A stretch of 64,000 nt of DNA from Trichoplusia ni (GCF_003590095.1 NC_039501.1:3503673-3567672), one strand, 5' to 3'; counted from the first letter of the stretch, positions 40,028 through 54,960 are shown. Program-made: numbers and translations. The notes: a model not told the origin generated them from the letters alone.

Positions 40028-42342
40028 ATTAATACGTCAACCATCACTTAAATGCCCCATGTTTTGCAAAAAGGAAGCAAACGAACAGAAACACAATACA
40101 ATAAAAGTAACTACAGTTAAAGACTAACAGTTATTTAACCAATGGAAATAAACTAAGGAATGTGACAATGCATAACACAACTTGTGGAAAAGTATTAACT
40201 TACAACCGCACACCGCAGGATGTGTGTGAAGCTTGCAGTATGTAATGATGAACTGGTTTGGTAAAAATAAATAACCTATTAAGTGCGAATCGGACTGTCT
40301 GATTTTGAGGATTCCGCACAAATATGGTAAAAAAATTTGATAGGTCGAAGGACAAGTAAAGGGGGAAGAATAAAATTATTTATCAATCGAACAAATTAAA
40401 GAACAAAACTATACACAAAAATAATATAATAGTACCTAAGTAAATACATGAGGTACTTTAGGTCCGATGACTGCTACACTCGCAAGCAAAGTCGCGCGAT
40501 AAAATAGATGACATTTATTATGCCGTTTCCTTTTTAAAATACTTATATGCCTTCACACGTGAAATGCCCAAATCATCTTCAAAGTAGTCCAATAGTTTCT
40601 GAGATTAATCTGGGAACATTAGAAACTAAAAGAAACTAAAAATGAAAACTGTATTTATATTAATATAAAACAAGGATAATAAAATAAACATACATTTACT
40701 GAATCCAACGCCTTTATTTCCTTATAAATAAAATCGGTGGGTAATTTCCCCCGACCATATAATTTCTAGGGGCAGTTTCTTGGGGCTATTTCAGGAGGCA
40801 GGTTTATGTATTTTCATGGTTAGTAAAATAATACCATAACGAGAGTTATAAAACGGTAAGACGTACAAATATTTGTTGATACGCCATTTTGTAGTCTTTG
40901 GATAATAAAACTACATAGATATTGGTTCACTAGATGTGGTTTTGTTTACGAATGTTTTCATAATTGTTATTTGTTTTTTTATTTTTGGAAGGCTTTTCCT
41001 ATCCTTGGATCACAATATGTGGGAAAAATTGTTACTAACCGAAATACACAGGCTTTGAGTCTTTCTTCGGAGTATAAGTCTATGGCAGGAAAAACCGTGA
41101 AGGGAGGACATTACGAGGTACTGTCTATATAAATGTTATGTTTTCAAGAATGACTAAAGAAGCTTGTACATAAATAAACGTAGTAAAAATGAATATCTTT
41201 AATACAAAACAAACCAAATTGACATCGCTCAATCTGTTCGGGAGCTATGATGCCACAGGCACACACACAGACTGACACGTCAAATTTATAATAAACTACT
41301 TTTTTCTGGTCGGAGTTTCATGACTTATTCCAAAGAAAGAACCAGAGTCTCCTCCGAAAAACATAAACTCACTTAAAAAGAATATCAAACAATAATCTCA
41401 CACCAAACAACTACGCTTAGCATTTGCCTACAACTACCCCATCCAGTGAACCAACATCTTGTAACTAGTGTTGAGGCCACATTTAGCTAGTGCAGTGCCC
41501 CAGACAAAGGCAGTATTACCCGAGTCACACCCGGGGGAACTGCCGCTTTAAAAGTTATACTTATATTGCGCTTGTTATACTGTAGCTTTACCCCATCTTT
41601 TTTGATTATCGGGGTGATAGGGGCTGGCTTTGTTCATATTTTTTTATTGTTATTCGTGAGAATTATTGAGGATTTACTTTTTTGAATTAGTTTTTGATAC
41701 TGTAAGGTATGCTTATTCTTATAATTTATGCTGAAAAAGGCTCGTATTTTGAAAAAGTTATAATGAAGAAAGAAGTAACAAAAATAATCCAATCTTTCTG
41801 TACTCAAAATCTGTCACAAAATGAGGGTCTATTAGGAGAGTATTTTTTTTTGCTTTACTGACGGATTACTTGTCCCAATCGGGTATTGAACCTGCGACTA
41901 ATCGCACACAGTGGTTTGGCATGATTCCTTTAGTCAGTAGTCAAAATATATGATTAATAACTAGCATAATAAAATAGATGTCTTATGTCTTTTATGGCTT
42001 TAAGCTCAATATCCAGCAATTTAAACATCTAAACAGACAGACATATTGAGATATATACAAATATATCATATCTAAGGCTAATAATATTCCTGATATTAAT
42101 ACAGTACTAATTGCAATCCGAGATAGTACATTATCAGTTACAAAGGTATGACATGCAATAGACCCGCCCTTCTGTATATTGACCATATTAATTTGTCATC
42201 AGAACGATAATTAAGACGATTTCATGTACGATAGAACCAAGTTTATAAAACAATTTCTAGAATAGTTTAAAAAGGTTTTTGTTGAATTTTTTGAGCGACA
42301 GATCCTTATTTTCCCGTTTTGGTTAAGCAATAATGGTAGATA

Positions 42343-42432
42343 CTCCATCACATTTTAGAAAAAGTTTCTCAACAAGGTTTGGCATGTTAGACCTGTGTCC
42401 CCGTGCACGCTTTTAAAAGCGACCGGATGTCT
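42343..42432 (-). repeat. Dispersed repeat, three-copy family
   Basis: Reverse complement of 10972-11070: acaaggtttggcatgttaga and cctgtgtccccgtgcacgct. Confidence 0.5.
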
Positions 42433-44261
42433 TCCCATAAAGTCACAGTGAATGAGCAGAGATAAAAAATATAGATATAATCCATATTAGTTTTATAAAT
42501 GCGAAAGGTTCTCTGTTTGTCTCGCTTGCACTGTAATGAAATTTGGTACAGAGATAGTCTAGAGGCTGAGAAAGGGCACAGGCTAAGAGGAAAGAAGGGT
42601 TGTGAGGGGAGATAATGGGAGGTCAAGGTATACATAAAACTCTCTGTTGGAATGGACTTCTGCTTTAAAATTTGAAAGAGAATGTACACACTTAAACATA
42701 ACAGCTGTGAGAATGTCCAATAAAAACAAAAATGAGAGTGTTGCATTTGGATTAACGATAACTTATTTTGTAATATTTATTTCACATTAAAATAGACAAT
42801 CAATCAATTGACCCGTCCGTAGCTGGACATGGGTGCAAAAATTACAGTATCTGTCACTGACAATTGGTTGTTGTCGTAATGCGAAGGATTTTTTTTTCTC
42901 TCTATGATTATAACGTAAAACTGCTCTATTTTATTAAGTATTGCTACGCTAATAAAAGCATGGTACCCAAAATGTGTTTCTATATGAAACTCAATACAAC
43001 CTTTTGAATTATATGAATAGAGCTACATTACATAAAGCCATCCAATCATTAATCGAAGTTATGTTGGATTGGATAGCCGGACAACCCACCATTTTCTTGT
43101 ACTGAATGTGATGATGACTGATGTTTTTACTGAATATTATTTTATTCATGAAACTGAAAGTATTGGAATTTATAGTGGTTTCTTAGGTTTACGCGAATGT
43201 TAGACATTGAAACCATTGACCATGATACCTGCAAAGGTTTCGAAATGTCGGGAACTAAAATCTAAAATTAAACCGCGATAAAATCCGTAAAAGTAGTTTC
43301 ATTTCAACGTATTGGAATTTATTTTCATATCAATTTTTGAGGTATGACTATTGAACTGGCAAGTCAAAGATTATGAGTTCAAAACAAAACATTATTTTTC
43401 AAAAATACGTTACATCACAAATTAAAATTATAAAGACACTTCTATAGTTTTACACTTTTACACAAATTATAGTCCAGCCATGGATACACCAAGAAACGAA
43501 TCTATTCCAGTAGATAAAGTTCAAGTTATACTAAAATTTTAAATGAAAAAGGTAAAGAGGACTTTAGCAGGGATTAGGGCCTCTTTATGCCTGATACCTG
43601 ATACATCACTAGCCCAGAATTGAATGTATCCCAGCAAACATATCAAAAGATACAAAACCAAATTCAAATTGGAACCTCGAAAACCGCCAAAACACAACAC
43701 ACCCAAGAACACAACAGTCGCAATTGAACGAACAACAAATCATTACTACAATAAATAAGAGCGGTTGCCAACTGCTGCGCCTATAACACTAAATCTCGTG
43801 TAATTAATCTCACTACCACCTCTCAACGTTTGGGCACGAGCCAAGTCCAAATCTATGCAATTAGAATTACCTGTACGGATGCAATAGTTTGGGTGAAGTC
43901 TTTATTATACCTCGTGTTGTGTTGTTAGTTCGAAGGCGTTTCTTGGTGCTTGTGTTCATTCATCAAATTAGGTATATGCTTGTGGACTCAGGTTAGGTTT
44001 TAAACTTAGGTTTACAAAGATTAAAATCTGAATTGTGTGTGTCGTGTCGTGTGACATTTATGAGCAGAAATATTTATTGTATCTACTTGTCTTTTCTCTT
44101 TCTTTTTCCATTTAACGACTAATGTACTAAGTCACTGTCATGTCCATCCAAAGGTTGTCTTGAAGATATCGCTATAAGCGATAAGTATCTACGTTGTACC
44201 AAAACACTGTGATTTGTTAACACTAATATAATTGTATACCTATACCGTTCTAAGAAATATA

Positions 44262-44372
44262 ATCCTTGTGTTTTAGGGGGTTTCACAAACATTCAAGTCA
44301 CAGGCACAAATGCACCCAGACTCAGGACAAACTTTTGTTCTACACGGGGATCGAATCCACCCACGACCGACA
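44262..44372 (-). repeat. SINE family A
   Basis: gggggtttcacaaacattca, cacccagactcaggacaaac and box B complement ggggatcgaatcc. Confidence 0.7.
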
Positions 44373-44867
44373 CTTTACTATTGATTCAATTACCCTCATG
44401 ATGTAATAATGATAATAATCGATAATCTCTTAGACAAGGTTACTGTCACGACTAACGTTAATACTAATTTTATTAATGTGTTTACTATATCAAATTAAAT
44501 GTAGGGTCCTTCAAGGCTGTTTCTATGCGCTAGGGCGGGCGGAAATTTAACGTATACTATTACGAGTTAGATTACGTTCGTACCAAAAAGAGATATATTT
44601 TTTGGTACTTAAATAATTATTAAAAGATACCACTGAAACATGGGATAGCAAAATATTTTGTAAAAACCTGTTTTCCTGATACTGGGCACTGAAATACCCA
44701 ACTGAAAGGGTTCAGTGTATCAATATACATAAAGTAAGTACATTCCCCGATGACAGAATCGTTTAAAAATATGATAATAACATAATTTCCCTTATGTAAT
44801 CACGAACATCTCAAAAATAAACCTTATCCCTACTGTAACCAAATATCTTCAATATTTCGTCATGGAA

Positions 44868-45031
44868 GGTTTCACAGACATTTAAGTCACATACAAAAAG
44901 ACAACCAGACTCATTACAAGCATTCTTGGATCAAACAAATGTTTGTCCTACACGGGGATCGAACCCGCGACACTTCGCGCACAGTGGGTTTGGTGTGGTG
45001 CCCTTAACCACTCGGCTATCCGTGTAGTCAG
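44868..45031 (-). repeat. SINE family A (well preserved)
   Basis: Body plus an intact box B complement ggggatcgaacccgcgacac and head complement cttaaccactcggctatccg; one of the best copies. Confidence 0.78.
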
Positions 45032-45307
45032 ATATAATCTTATACTAAAACTCCATTCCCTCTCATTTGTTAACAATTATGTTGTTCACCTTTTAGTTTT
45101 ATTGCTTCGTAAAATAATAAGGACCATTTTCGTGTTAAATAATAACCATATTTAGTGAGAGCTTGTTTATGAACAGACGATACTAAAATAGGTTTATTAA
45201 ATGTTGTAATTTTTTTTAAATTTCGGCGTAAAGGGAGCCGTTTCTGATTTTGTTAAGACTTTATTAAATACTGAATAATGTGTTTTATATAGTTATCTGT
45301 CTACTCA

Positions 45308-45373
45308 TGATTAAGGACTCCGGTTGGGTGCGAAACTAGTCAGGCAATCCTAATAAATACGCGTGACTAAACC
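45308..45373. repeat. Foldback element, right half only
   Basis: gactccggttgggtgcgaaa, ctagtcaggca and aataaatacgcgtgactaaa match the right arm of 24593-24650. Confidence 0.7.
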
Positions 45374-46074
45374 ACTGCATCATTAAATCCTGAATAACAT
45401 GTTTTTAGTCCAGCCATATTCCTTATTTAACATTACAATTTATACAATGAGCTACTGCAATCCACGATTTTGTCCCAGTGGTGTGATATTTGGTCAAGAA
45501 ATTGGCAAATCATTTCAATAGAATAATATTTTGGCTATTAAATTTGATTGACTGCTTTGACATCTTTTAAATAAAATCAAAATGCACACGGTATGTAAAT
45601 TTGATTAAAAACAGTTTAGCATTAAGCGAGTAAATTGAAGCAAAACAAACAAAACTGGTAGGAAACAATATTTTTAATCAAAGAATTAAATAAATCTTGT
45701 AAAACAACAATTTTGACACATAAACAAAAATATTTTTTGTATGTCATTCCAAGGTGTTGCAATACTTTTGACAAGTCTCCGATAAAACTTAGACCTGTAA
45801 TTTATAAGGGCTGACGTATATTTAATTTTATAGTAGGTACTAGTTGAATCCCGCGGAGTCACCTGTAAAATTAACGTTACTGAACTAAGAATTGTGCCAA
45901 AAAAATTAACCACTTATTTTGTAAGTTCCTTTGCTGCAAACCAAATCTCAGAAACAATGCTTTTATAATATTATAGTGATTATAATATGGCACTTTCTAC
46001 CTACTAATTACCAGTAATGACTGTATGTCCCATAATTGAACGTTCCTTCCGAAAAACAGAGGAATTTATTATAA

Positions 46075-46152
46075 CATAGATGGACACCCATCTATGGACC
46101 AACCGAATCAAGCGTAGCTTCTAATTGACTAAGTTGTGCATTTTTAGCTTAG
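46075..46152 (+). repeat. Dispersed repeat fragment
   Basis: acccatctatggaccaaccg and atcaagcgtagctt match the 3' part of 57270-57622. Confidence 0.6.
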
Positions 46153-46851
46153 CCACGACCTCCTCTCTATACTACACAACAATACTATTAATAATCATTA
46201 ACACTGTTCAACAATGTACCTCGATAAAAAAACCATCTTACCACAAAAGAATGCGATTGCCTGAAATCCATACAAACTCCCGGAGTGACTCGTCAAACTG
46301 CCTAATTGAAATATTTCGGGGCGGCGCTCCCATAAATCATAATATTACACGGATATAGATATCAATTTATTTTATTTGTATAGAATTTACAGGAAGCGTA
46401 CTAAATGTATTTGTTTTGTATGGTCGAAGTTTGTTTCAATAGATGTAGTCTGTATATTAGTAGTAAGTTCAATGATGACCCAGTGGTTCAAATGAGTACT
46501 TAACTAAACTATTCATGGGAGTAAATCATTGGAAATTAATGTTTAAAGTAGATAAACGACAAATATTCACATCAAAACAAGTAGCGGTAGAAGTAACTAA
46601 ACTGTAAAATAAAAAGTAAAGTTCTTAAAGGGGAACGGATAATTCGATGCTTGTAAAGGCGATGTGAAAGTGCGTGCAGGGATGCCAGAACACCTTGTCT
46701 GTCATGTCACGATACATATTATAAACATAGGTAACTTATCTGTTAAAGAGTCGTAAAATTGGTAAAATTAGACAAGCTTGTTAAGAGTTATGAGTAAAAT
46801 TCAAAAATATAATTTATAATACAAATCTTTGTTAAGATACTTTGGACTGGC

Positions 46852-47042
46852 CTGTGAGTCAAGTGGTTAGTAACAGTGACTGCTATACTAGAGGTCGTAT
46901 GAGGGCTACTTTTGTAAGACGACAAAAAATCACCGTGTGTAATGTATTTCTAAATACACACGGTACTTAAAACATATAAATAAACCACAACCTCCGGTAT
47001 AGCAGTCAGGGCCACTAATCACTACACCAACACACTACTAAT
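46852..47042. repeat. Two SINE B heads in inverted orientation
   Basis: Plus head at 46852-46912 (gtcaagtggttagtaacagt) and minus head at 46982-47042 (cagggccactaatcactaca). Between them accgtgtgta / tacacacggt (46933-46965) also pair. Confidence 0.6.
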
Positions 47043-47509
47043 TTATTAATAGATAATACAATAACAAGAAATGTACCCGCTTAACAAAAAAATATTCACT
47101 CAACAATTTTTTCTTATCCAGTATTCTTTAGTTCTTTGGCATACCTCGCGAATTTCTTTTAACGATAGGTGAAAAATGTTACCGTTCAATGGTAATTTTT
47201 CACGTTATAAGCAGGTTTCCCTGCAATATCATAATACAAGGCTGTTTATATTTCTTTGTATACAAAGTAGGGGAAACCTTACCCCAAATTGTACCACTAT
47301 GGAACACAATGCCGGGGTAAAATGTTGGTTTATTTTTATTATTTCCTCTTTAATCTGCGGTGGATTGATTTCGATGCGAAGTTTTGTTGTTTGGGGAATG
47401 ATGTTGGTTTGAGATATGGTTTTTTGTGTTATAAGTTCTCTTAATTAAAAAGAACAATCTAGACGATTGTTGGTGTCCTAAGTATTTTGACTGCACTGAT
47501 AGCTGAGAG

Positions 47510-47634
47510 AGCATTTTTGTGATCTTAGAATGCTTGTCCTGCTTTTGGGTGTCTTTGTGCATGTGAATTGAATGTTTGGTAAAACCCTCGCGAGTGAAGA
47601 ATAAAAAGTAACCATAGTGCGAGAGTCGTTTTAA
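47510..47634 (+). repeat. SINE family A, 3' part
   Basis: gcttgtcctgcttttgggtg, ctttgtgcatgtgaattgaa and gcgagagtcgttttaaa. Confidence 0.66.
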
Positions 47635-48399
47635 AAAATATTGTATTTCTGCATGTCTAATGTCTTAAAAAAGATTATTAAAAGAAGATTTACCTAGGCA
47701 CTAAACATTAAAAATGTTAAAGGTACAATAACAAGAAGTTAGGTGCATTCGTATAATAACTGGTCAAATGCAAATTGAACTCGCGACATTTAGAGACCCA
47801 TTCAAATAATTTAAGAAAAGCTAATCAATTGGTTGAAAAATTTACAATCAATATTCCTTAATCATTAATTATGTAGACATGTAAGTAACTTAATATATTA
47901 CTGTCATTAAGGCAACAGAAATGCACCATATATTCTGCGTACTTTCAACTGTCTAACAATGGTGGTACATGAGATATAGCCTGGTGATAGACGAACGGAC
48001 GGACGGTGACACAGTAATAGAGCTCCATTTTATCCTTTGGGCAAAATACCCTAAAAACACACAAGATGAGTTGCACAGAAAACCATCATAACTTCAAATA
48101 CATGCCTTATTCTCATCCTCGTTGATGAATCGCTAACTTTAATAACCTCTTACGTACGCTTCACCACACTCTCAATACGGTGATTTGAATAATAAACCTA
48201 TCTCGACATTATTTCGGCTTGTCAGACAATCTCAAGATGATACTTTGAGAGGTGTACCGACTAAAATATAATTTTAAGTGTTTGTTTAAGCAAATTACGG
48301 GATCAAGTTTTGGTGTCTTAAAAAATGAATTTTAGGGAGACATTGCTTTTAACTTTTAACATAGAATATGAAACAAAAGTATTTGCTTTATCACTACGA

Positions 48400-48545
48400 G
48401 TAAATAAATGTGAATGTAAGTTTGTTTGTTACGCTTTCACGAAAAAGCTACTCAACCAATCACCATGAAACTTTGTACACGTCATATTCTTGGATGTATT
48501 AGAAGTAGGTAACATAGGGTTTCTACTTTTTATTAAGAAAAAAGT
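48400..48545 (+). repeat. Dispersed repeat, three-copy family
   Basis: gtgaatgtaagtttgtttgt and ttacgctttcacg match 30360-30400. Confidence 0.55.
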
Positions 48546-49324
48546 ATTTTTTTACGATAAATTGAAAAAATGTTTCAACGCCATCAGAATCTAGCGTCTA
48601 CTATCATTATAATTATCAATATTAATCTACTTATACCTACTTATGTAGGTACCATGACCTATGATATATTTATGTGGTAGTGCCTAATCTGTAAATATAT
48701 ATGTATATGCAAAATCTGACTGACTAATCTATTAACGCAGGGCTTAAGCTTACGAGTTAGAAATTTGAAATTTCGCACAGGGGTTCTTCTCGATAACTAA
48801 GAAAGGATTTTTTTAAAAATTCACTCCCCTAGTTGAATAAAATGTTGGTTGAAAGGTTGTATACTAACAACCCAAACCATTTCATTAGCCAACATTCCCT
48901 AATACCACAAATACTCAAACATTCACAACATTAAAAAATGAAACATATTATTAAAAATATCGTTACTTAACCCTCTACCGCCGCAGGGTGATATGTCATA
49001 CCACGTTGTCATTAGCCTGACGTAAGGTGTCACAAACCGGTAATTTCCGGATAAATCAGCTTTTTACCCCAAATGTATATTCCGGATTATAAATGGTACT
49101 TTTTGTGGCATTGTGATTTTTTCGTGTCAAAATACTAATAAGTTATGGTGGAGGTTTCAGAGCACTTTACGGTAATTTTGTTTACATGATATGTTTTGTT
49201 AGGGGATGAATTATAGTGTTGGGAAAGTAGTTTAACCTTCATATTATTGTATGTGTTTATGTCAATGAACTCCTCCTAAAATGATGGACCGATGTGAATT
49301 ATTTTTTCCCACGTTTTTATACAC

Positions 49325-49510
49325 TCACTCTCTTGTTTTTTTGTTTATCGTTACGGTCGGATTTTTTCAGGACAGGAGCAGGCTGAAATTTTCAGGATAG
49401 CTGCAAATCTTATGACAATGCAATTTACAACTTTAAAAACGGCTGGATCGGTTTAAATGAATTTTAATTGGAGTAACATTTGAAAAACGTGGGTTTTTAA
49501 ATTTTTGAAC
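49325..49510 (+). repeat. Dispersed repeat, two-copy family
   Basis: Matches 16930-17145: gcaggctgaaattttcagga, gacaatgcaatttacaa and ggctggatcggttt. Confidence 0.55.
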
Positions 49511-50224
49511 TTGAACTTTTTTTTTTATTATTGGTTTATTTTATAAGTAGCCAAAGCTTATGAAAGTTGAAAATATCATACTTTTCAGAAATTGTGTTCT
49601 ATGGATTCTACTCTAAAAAGACAAATAAAAAAAGACCTCTAACAAATGACTAACTTTTCCACACCCAATCATCAACTCCCAATCTCACCTAAAGCCAAAA
49701 AGCATACTTAGCTTACGCTATTTCAAACCTCATAATTACAAGATACACTTAGGTTACGCTCATACAGCGTAAGCAACGATTCACTTGGCAATAATCAGAT
49801 CGTTTGCGAGAATAATTATTACTTAACATTCGAAAAGGCCCGCAAACTGCTTCGTACTGCAATTTGCGAATTCAAGAGGTAACGTTGAGATCGGCGTATA
49901 CCAGGCAAAGAGAATATATGTTGGTGTTTATTACTCGTTATAAGTGTTATTGAGAAGTCTTAGATTCTCAGTTAAGCAATATTCAAATAATTAATTATTT
50001 TTTTCATCAAAAGACCAGCTTTTAAAGTAATAAAACTTAGTTTTGAAGGTTTATTAGCATAAAAAAAGTATTATGCTATGACAAAAAATCTGGTTACCTA
50101 ACCTCAAATTTATGTCACCCAACCTATTAGTTTAGCCTAATTATACGAAAACGTCAGTGTCAAAACAAACTTTAGTTATTCTTATGCCTTCTATTTTATC
50201 CTTTTAATATACTTATATCTTAAA

Positions 50225-50400
50225 CGTGAAAGTTTGTATGAATGGATGTTTGTTACTCTTTCACGCATAAACCACAGAACCGATTTAGACGAAACTTTCT
50301 ACACAGATAGATTATAACCAGGATAACAGTTAGGACAGTTTTTATCCCAATTTTATGTTCTCGAGGAATCATTTTCGGGCACGCAGGCAACAGCTAGATT
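50225..50400 (+). repeat. Dispersed repeat fragment
   Basis: gtttgttactctttcacgca and aaccgatttagacgaaactt, ending caggcaacagctaga. A diverged relative of 30345-30545 and of the short elements. Confidence 0.5.
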
Positions 50401-51365
50401 TTTTTGGTATATTTAAACAAGTAATATAAAAATGTATTACTATCTCACTGTGCGTTCCCCCTAACGTATTCCATTTTAGTGCGCTCATTTGTTAGCCCAC
50501 CTCCGACTGCGCTAATGTCGTTACTACGTCATAGTGCACGCTCCATGATTCACAGAAATATGGCGCAATTGTTACCGAATTATGTGATTCCTGTGATAAG
50601 TCACATTCCAGTCATATTTAGTTTGAATTTGAACTAATGTTAGGAGTAAACCGTTTTCAGATTTTTGAATTGAAAATTGTTGACAAAGTAATGAAATGAA
50701 GACAAAAAACGTATCGTATGAATTTGCCGATGATATTGGTCACCCAGCAAATTTGTGACCTTAACAACTATTGCTGTACCTCGCTCATTATTTTTAGAAT
50801 GCTTCTATAGTGGCAACAAAAAAATACATCAACAATGAAAAAAATACGTATCATGAGCTACAGCTTGATAACAGACGGATAGACATCAGTGCCACAGCAA
50901 CGGATTGGAACTCTGAGTGTTACAAACAAATAGTATGACAAACAAACATGCATACCTACATAATTCCTTTACACACTGGTTATTAATAGTCATAAATTAT
51001 AACCAATACTCCTAAATCATTAATAACTTTGACATTTGAATAGAAATAATTAGGTGCTACAAGTTAAGTACTGAATATTCTGTGCGTAGGTGTCGATATA
51101 ACGTGAGCAGTTGTACGGTTATTATATTCTACCTTTATAGGTGACGAGACGGATACGACACGACATTTTCAAATATAGTCGTAATAAAAAAAACGTGTCA
51201 GAGGTTTTGTTCAGATTGGTTGAAAAAGCCGATGTTTAACCATATTTTTTTATTTAATAGGTAACATACTAAAATAAGGAAAGAAAGTGCATGTGACTGA
51301 GCGCGGTGCTAGGAGGTTATTGCAGCCTTTTGACATCTAGATGGCGTTTTCTTTTTTTTTGTTTA

Positions 51366-51455
51366 AAACGACTCCTTCTTTAAGGAATTTAATCCATGTG
51401 TTGTAGGGGGTTTCACAAACATTCAAACCACTTACCACCCAGACCCAGACAAACC
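51366..51455 (-). repeat. SINE family A, fragment
   Basis: aacgactccttctttaagga, gggggtttcacaaacattca and acccagacccagacaaacc. Confidence 0.65.
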
Positions 51456-54400
51456 GTAATAAAAAAAGCAATGCCAGGGGCCTGCACAAGCCAACTAGCC
51501 CAGCGCTCAGGCACAGCTCTTTCAGTGAGGATTGACCCTTATTAGTCCTGGTTATAAATTATCTGTGTACCAAGTTTCGTCTAAATCCGTTCAGTGGTTT
51601 TTGCGTGAAAGAGGACCAAACATTTCGTGTTTATAATATTAGTAGGTTAAGTAGGATATTTTGCCTCATAAAGATGTTACCGGATCTCTTCAGTAAAATA
51701 TAGTTAAAATAATGATTAAAAATATCGTGGATTATAAAAGTCTTTTTATTGAGGACCAATTAGAAAAATATTCTGCATAGAGTTCAGTTTGAAACGATTC
51801 AAATTATTGACGGATTTATAAAAGGTATTTTTATATTACATATTTCCTGACTGGCATTTGCATGGGTTATGAATACTTCAGTTATAGGTGCCATGTTGAC
51901 ATTATAAACTATACTATAATAAAATACCAAAGGACTTTGTTGTCTATACTAATATACTAGCTGTTGCCCGCGACTTTGTCTGCGTGATTCTCAAGATGTG
52001 AAAAACTATGAAGTTTAATAATAACGATCATCGCAAAAATGTAATGCAATATAAAAAATGAAACACTTTTTTTATTTTAAGTTTGCTTTTTTATTTCTAA
52101 ATTATAATGAATCTTGAGCGGCCCAAAGACTATTAAATGTTTGAATCAAACACATTTCATCGTTTACGATACTATCCTGGTGTCAAATATTTCACAGCTG
52201 TTTTAATGACTTTTTCTTATTTAATCCCAAAAAGAGCGGTTTATAACTTTGACATACATATCTGCCTGCCTGTCTGTCTGTGACATCATAGCTTCCGAAA
52301 AAATTGAACTATTTTAATTTAAACGTCAATTATGTGCAAGTGTTCGTTTAGACATGTTTAAAAAATCGAGCCGTTTAAAAATGGGGGGATGCAAGTAGGA
52401 AAAAATAACAGAAGGTATAACTCTTAGCACTTCTGCTAAAAATGTTTTACTTTCGAGGGTTTTCCATTTTCTAATTGGGTGTGTTATGATTTTCGAGCAC
52501 GTCTGTTCTTGGGACGGCCTACACCTGAAATTGCTAGACGGATTATGACAGTGATTATGAGGTATCATAAAATTATTATTGTAGTGTAACCAAAGAGGTA
52601 AACCAGAACCATATTACTGAGGCCCCGTTCGTCTGTCTGCCACCTGGCTGTTTCTCAGGAACAGTGATAGCCAGACAGTTGTTATTTTCACACACGACGT
52701 TTTCTGACGATATAAAGAAGATGTCAAATTATTTTTGTGGACGGAGCTGGTGAATTGAGAATCGGGCGCGGTAACTGTGGATTTTACATAGTATCATAAG
52801 ATATAAGATTTTGCAAAATTGCGCCCAGATAAACGGTTTCCTGAAACACGTTTGATGATTCCTCACAAACATTTGGAATATTTCCAAAATAAAAAGTTGG
52901 TAAACGTGTTATCTTGGCTCCCTGGTGTTTTGATCATGATTTGCTTTTAAATTGTTGATAAATAAATAGCCTGATAATAAAAAACTTGACAATGACAAAG
53001 ACATTTGTGATGTTACAACAAAGCAAAATATGAACATAAAAGTGACTTCATGTGCATGAGTTCTATTTACTGTACCAATTTACAAAGAAAAATTACGTAT
53101 TTTATTCGTTAACCTACCTGACGATCATTGAAGTTAAATACCGTCATCCCTACAGCATTAATGAAACTTAAATAAAGACTACATGACGTTGGTTATGAGG
53201 TTACACTGTCGATACCGACAGCCAAAATGATTTTTCCAGACATTGTATGACGGATGTAAGTGCTGATAGCTACACGCTATTATCAGCCTTATTGGGGAAA
53301 TTTCCAAAAATATGTTTCTAATCCTCGTCGGCTTAGCTTTGGGATCTCAGAAAGTCATTCAGTCTCGTTCCTTCCCCTTTTACCAGGCTACGAAAGAAGA
53401 AAATTTTAAATAAGTAGAGATTACAAAAAATTGTTAAAGGATTACTGTAATGGCGGATGTAGACCTATCAAATCGTTAAAATATTGAAAAATCCCAGGTA
53501 TCAGTAGACATTGTTCTATCAATAGATACATAATGTCAAAAACCGTCTAGCGTACGCTCTTATTCATAGATAGCTTTCGTCGTACAGATCTTTCACATGG
53601 CATACCTATTATGCAGTTTTATGCAAGTTTTCTGGGCTTTTTTATCCGAAATACTCTTGGCCTATGTAATGTTGCAAATTTAAGAAAACATTATTTCATT
53701 GTTTGAAAGGCTTTTTTTTGTTTGAATGTTTACATTTTTGTTGCTAGTTGTTACAGATGAACCAAGGTAATAATTAACTGTGTCGTTCAGTAATTTTTTG
53801 TTGCATATTTATAGATGAGATCAATGTGAACTACATGCAACTTTGGGTTGAGTGTCACTACGAATGTTTTGATCTTGAAGACAGGTATATAAACCTATCG
53901 TAAATAAATACAAAATCATATTACGGCATTCCACATTTGAACTTGAGTCATTTTAGTACATCAATAAAAATAAAAATAATTTAAGTGCCTTTCTTTCAAG
54001 AATGTACCGATTACGGTAACAATTGCATAAAAAAACGTAATAGTTTATGTTTCTTTTATTTTACTTGTGAAATAGTCGCGGTAGGCCTATATCAGACTTG
54101 AAAGAGAATAAAATGACTAATTTTGTGAAAATGATTTATTTTCGAAAAATCCTATTATTGCTCTGCCAAAAGTCTGAAGGTAAATAGCGTGATGTTTTTT
54201 GTGTAAATTGATGACCGTGCTGCCTACTATTCAATGGGGTGAAAATACACCTCATAATTGTATTACACGATGTTACGGGTGAGTCCAAAAATTTAAAACT
54301 TTACTGCTCATGCCCCCTGCATAGTAGCGTTATGGTTTTTGTATATCTGTTGTATCATGTGTACGATAAGGTTCATGCAAAATTTGAACGAAATATATTC

Positions 54401-54579
54401 AGTGGTTTATGAGATAATTTGATATTTGTTTATAGATATAAAAGGCTCCTGCTCACCCCCTGTAACGAAAAGCGAGATAATAAGTAAAAAGTATGTTGAC
54501 CGGACCTCTTGTTGATATTCTCTGAAAATTTGAATCAAATCTATCCAGTGCTTTCTGAGATCTTTCCGGACATACATAC

Positions 54580-54610
54580 AGACAAACAGACAAACAGACA
54601 AACAGACAAA
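54580..54610. repeat. Simple repeat (acagacaa)n
   Basis: About four units of an acagacaa-type 8-mer, after a dispersed-repeat end (tccggacatacatacagac). Confidence 0.75.
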
Positions 54611-54844
54611 AATTCTAAAAATCATATTTTCGGCATCGGAATCGTTTGGAGACCACCCTGCAATTATACTTTTTTTTAAATATTCAATGTACAGTTTTCA
54701 CTTTTCTACAATTTTATTATATGTATAGATAAAGCTGAAGAGTTTGTTTGTTTGAACGCGCTAATATAAGGAACTACTGGTTCAAATTGAAAAAATATTT
54801 TTGTGTTGAATAGACCATTTCTTTTTCTTAAAGAAAACAATTTG

Positions 54845-54960
54845 CATAATTGGGCAAAGGCCTCCCCCCTCTTCTTCTACTTGTTTCTTACATGAGCCAC
54901 GACTGATAATTTTGGGATTAACTGGATACTTTATCACGGATATCAAGAATAAAATAGACC
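54845..54960 (+). repeat. Dispersed repeat fragment
   Basis: gggcaaaggcctcccccctc and catgagccacgactgataat resemble 13974-14130. Confidence 0.5.

Larger units (their letters stand above)
38311..46851. other. Intergenic DNA downstream of the adhesion gene, part 1
   Basis: No frame here resembles a known protein. Contains family A SINEs (38645, 44262, 44868), family B SINEs (39118, 39790), a three-copy repeat (42343), a foldback half (45308) and repeat fragments at about 38375, 38935, 40281 and 46075. Confidence 0.6.
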
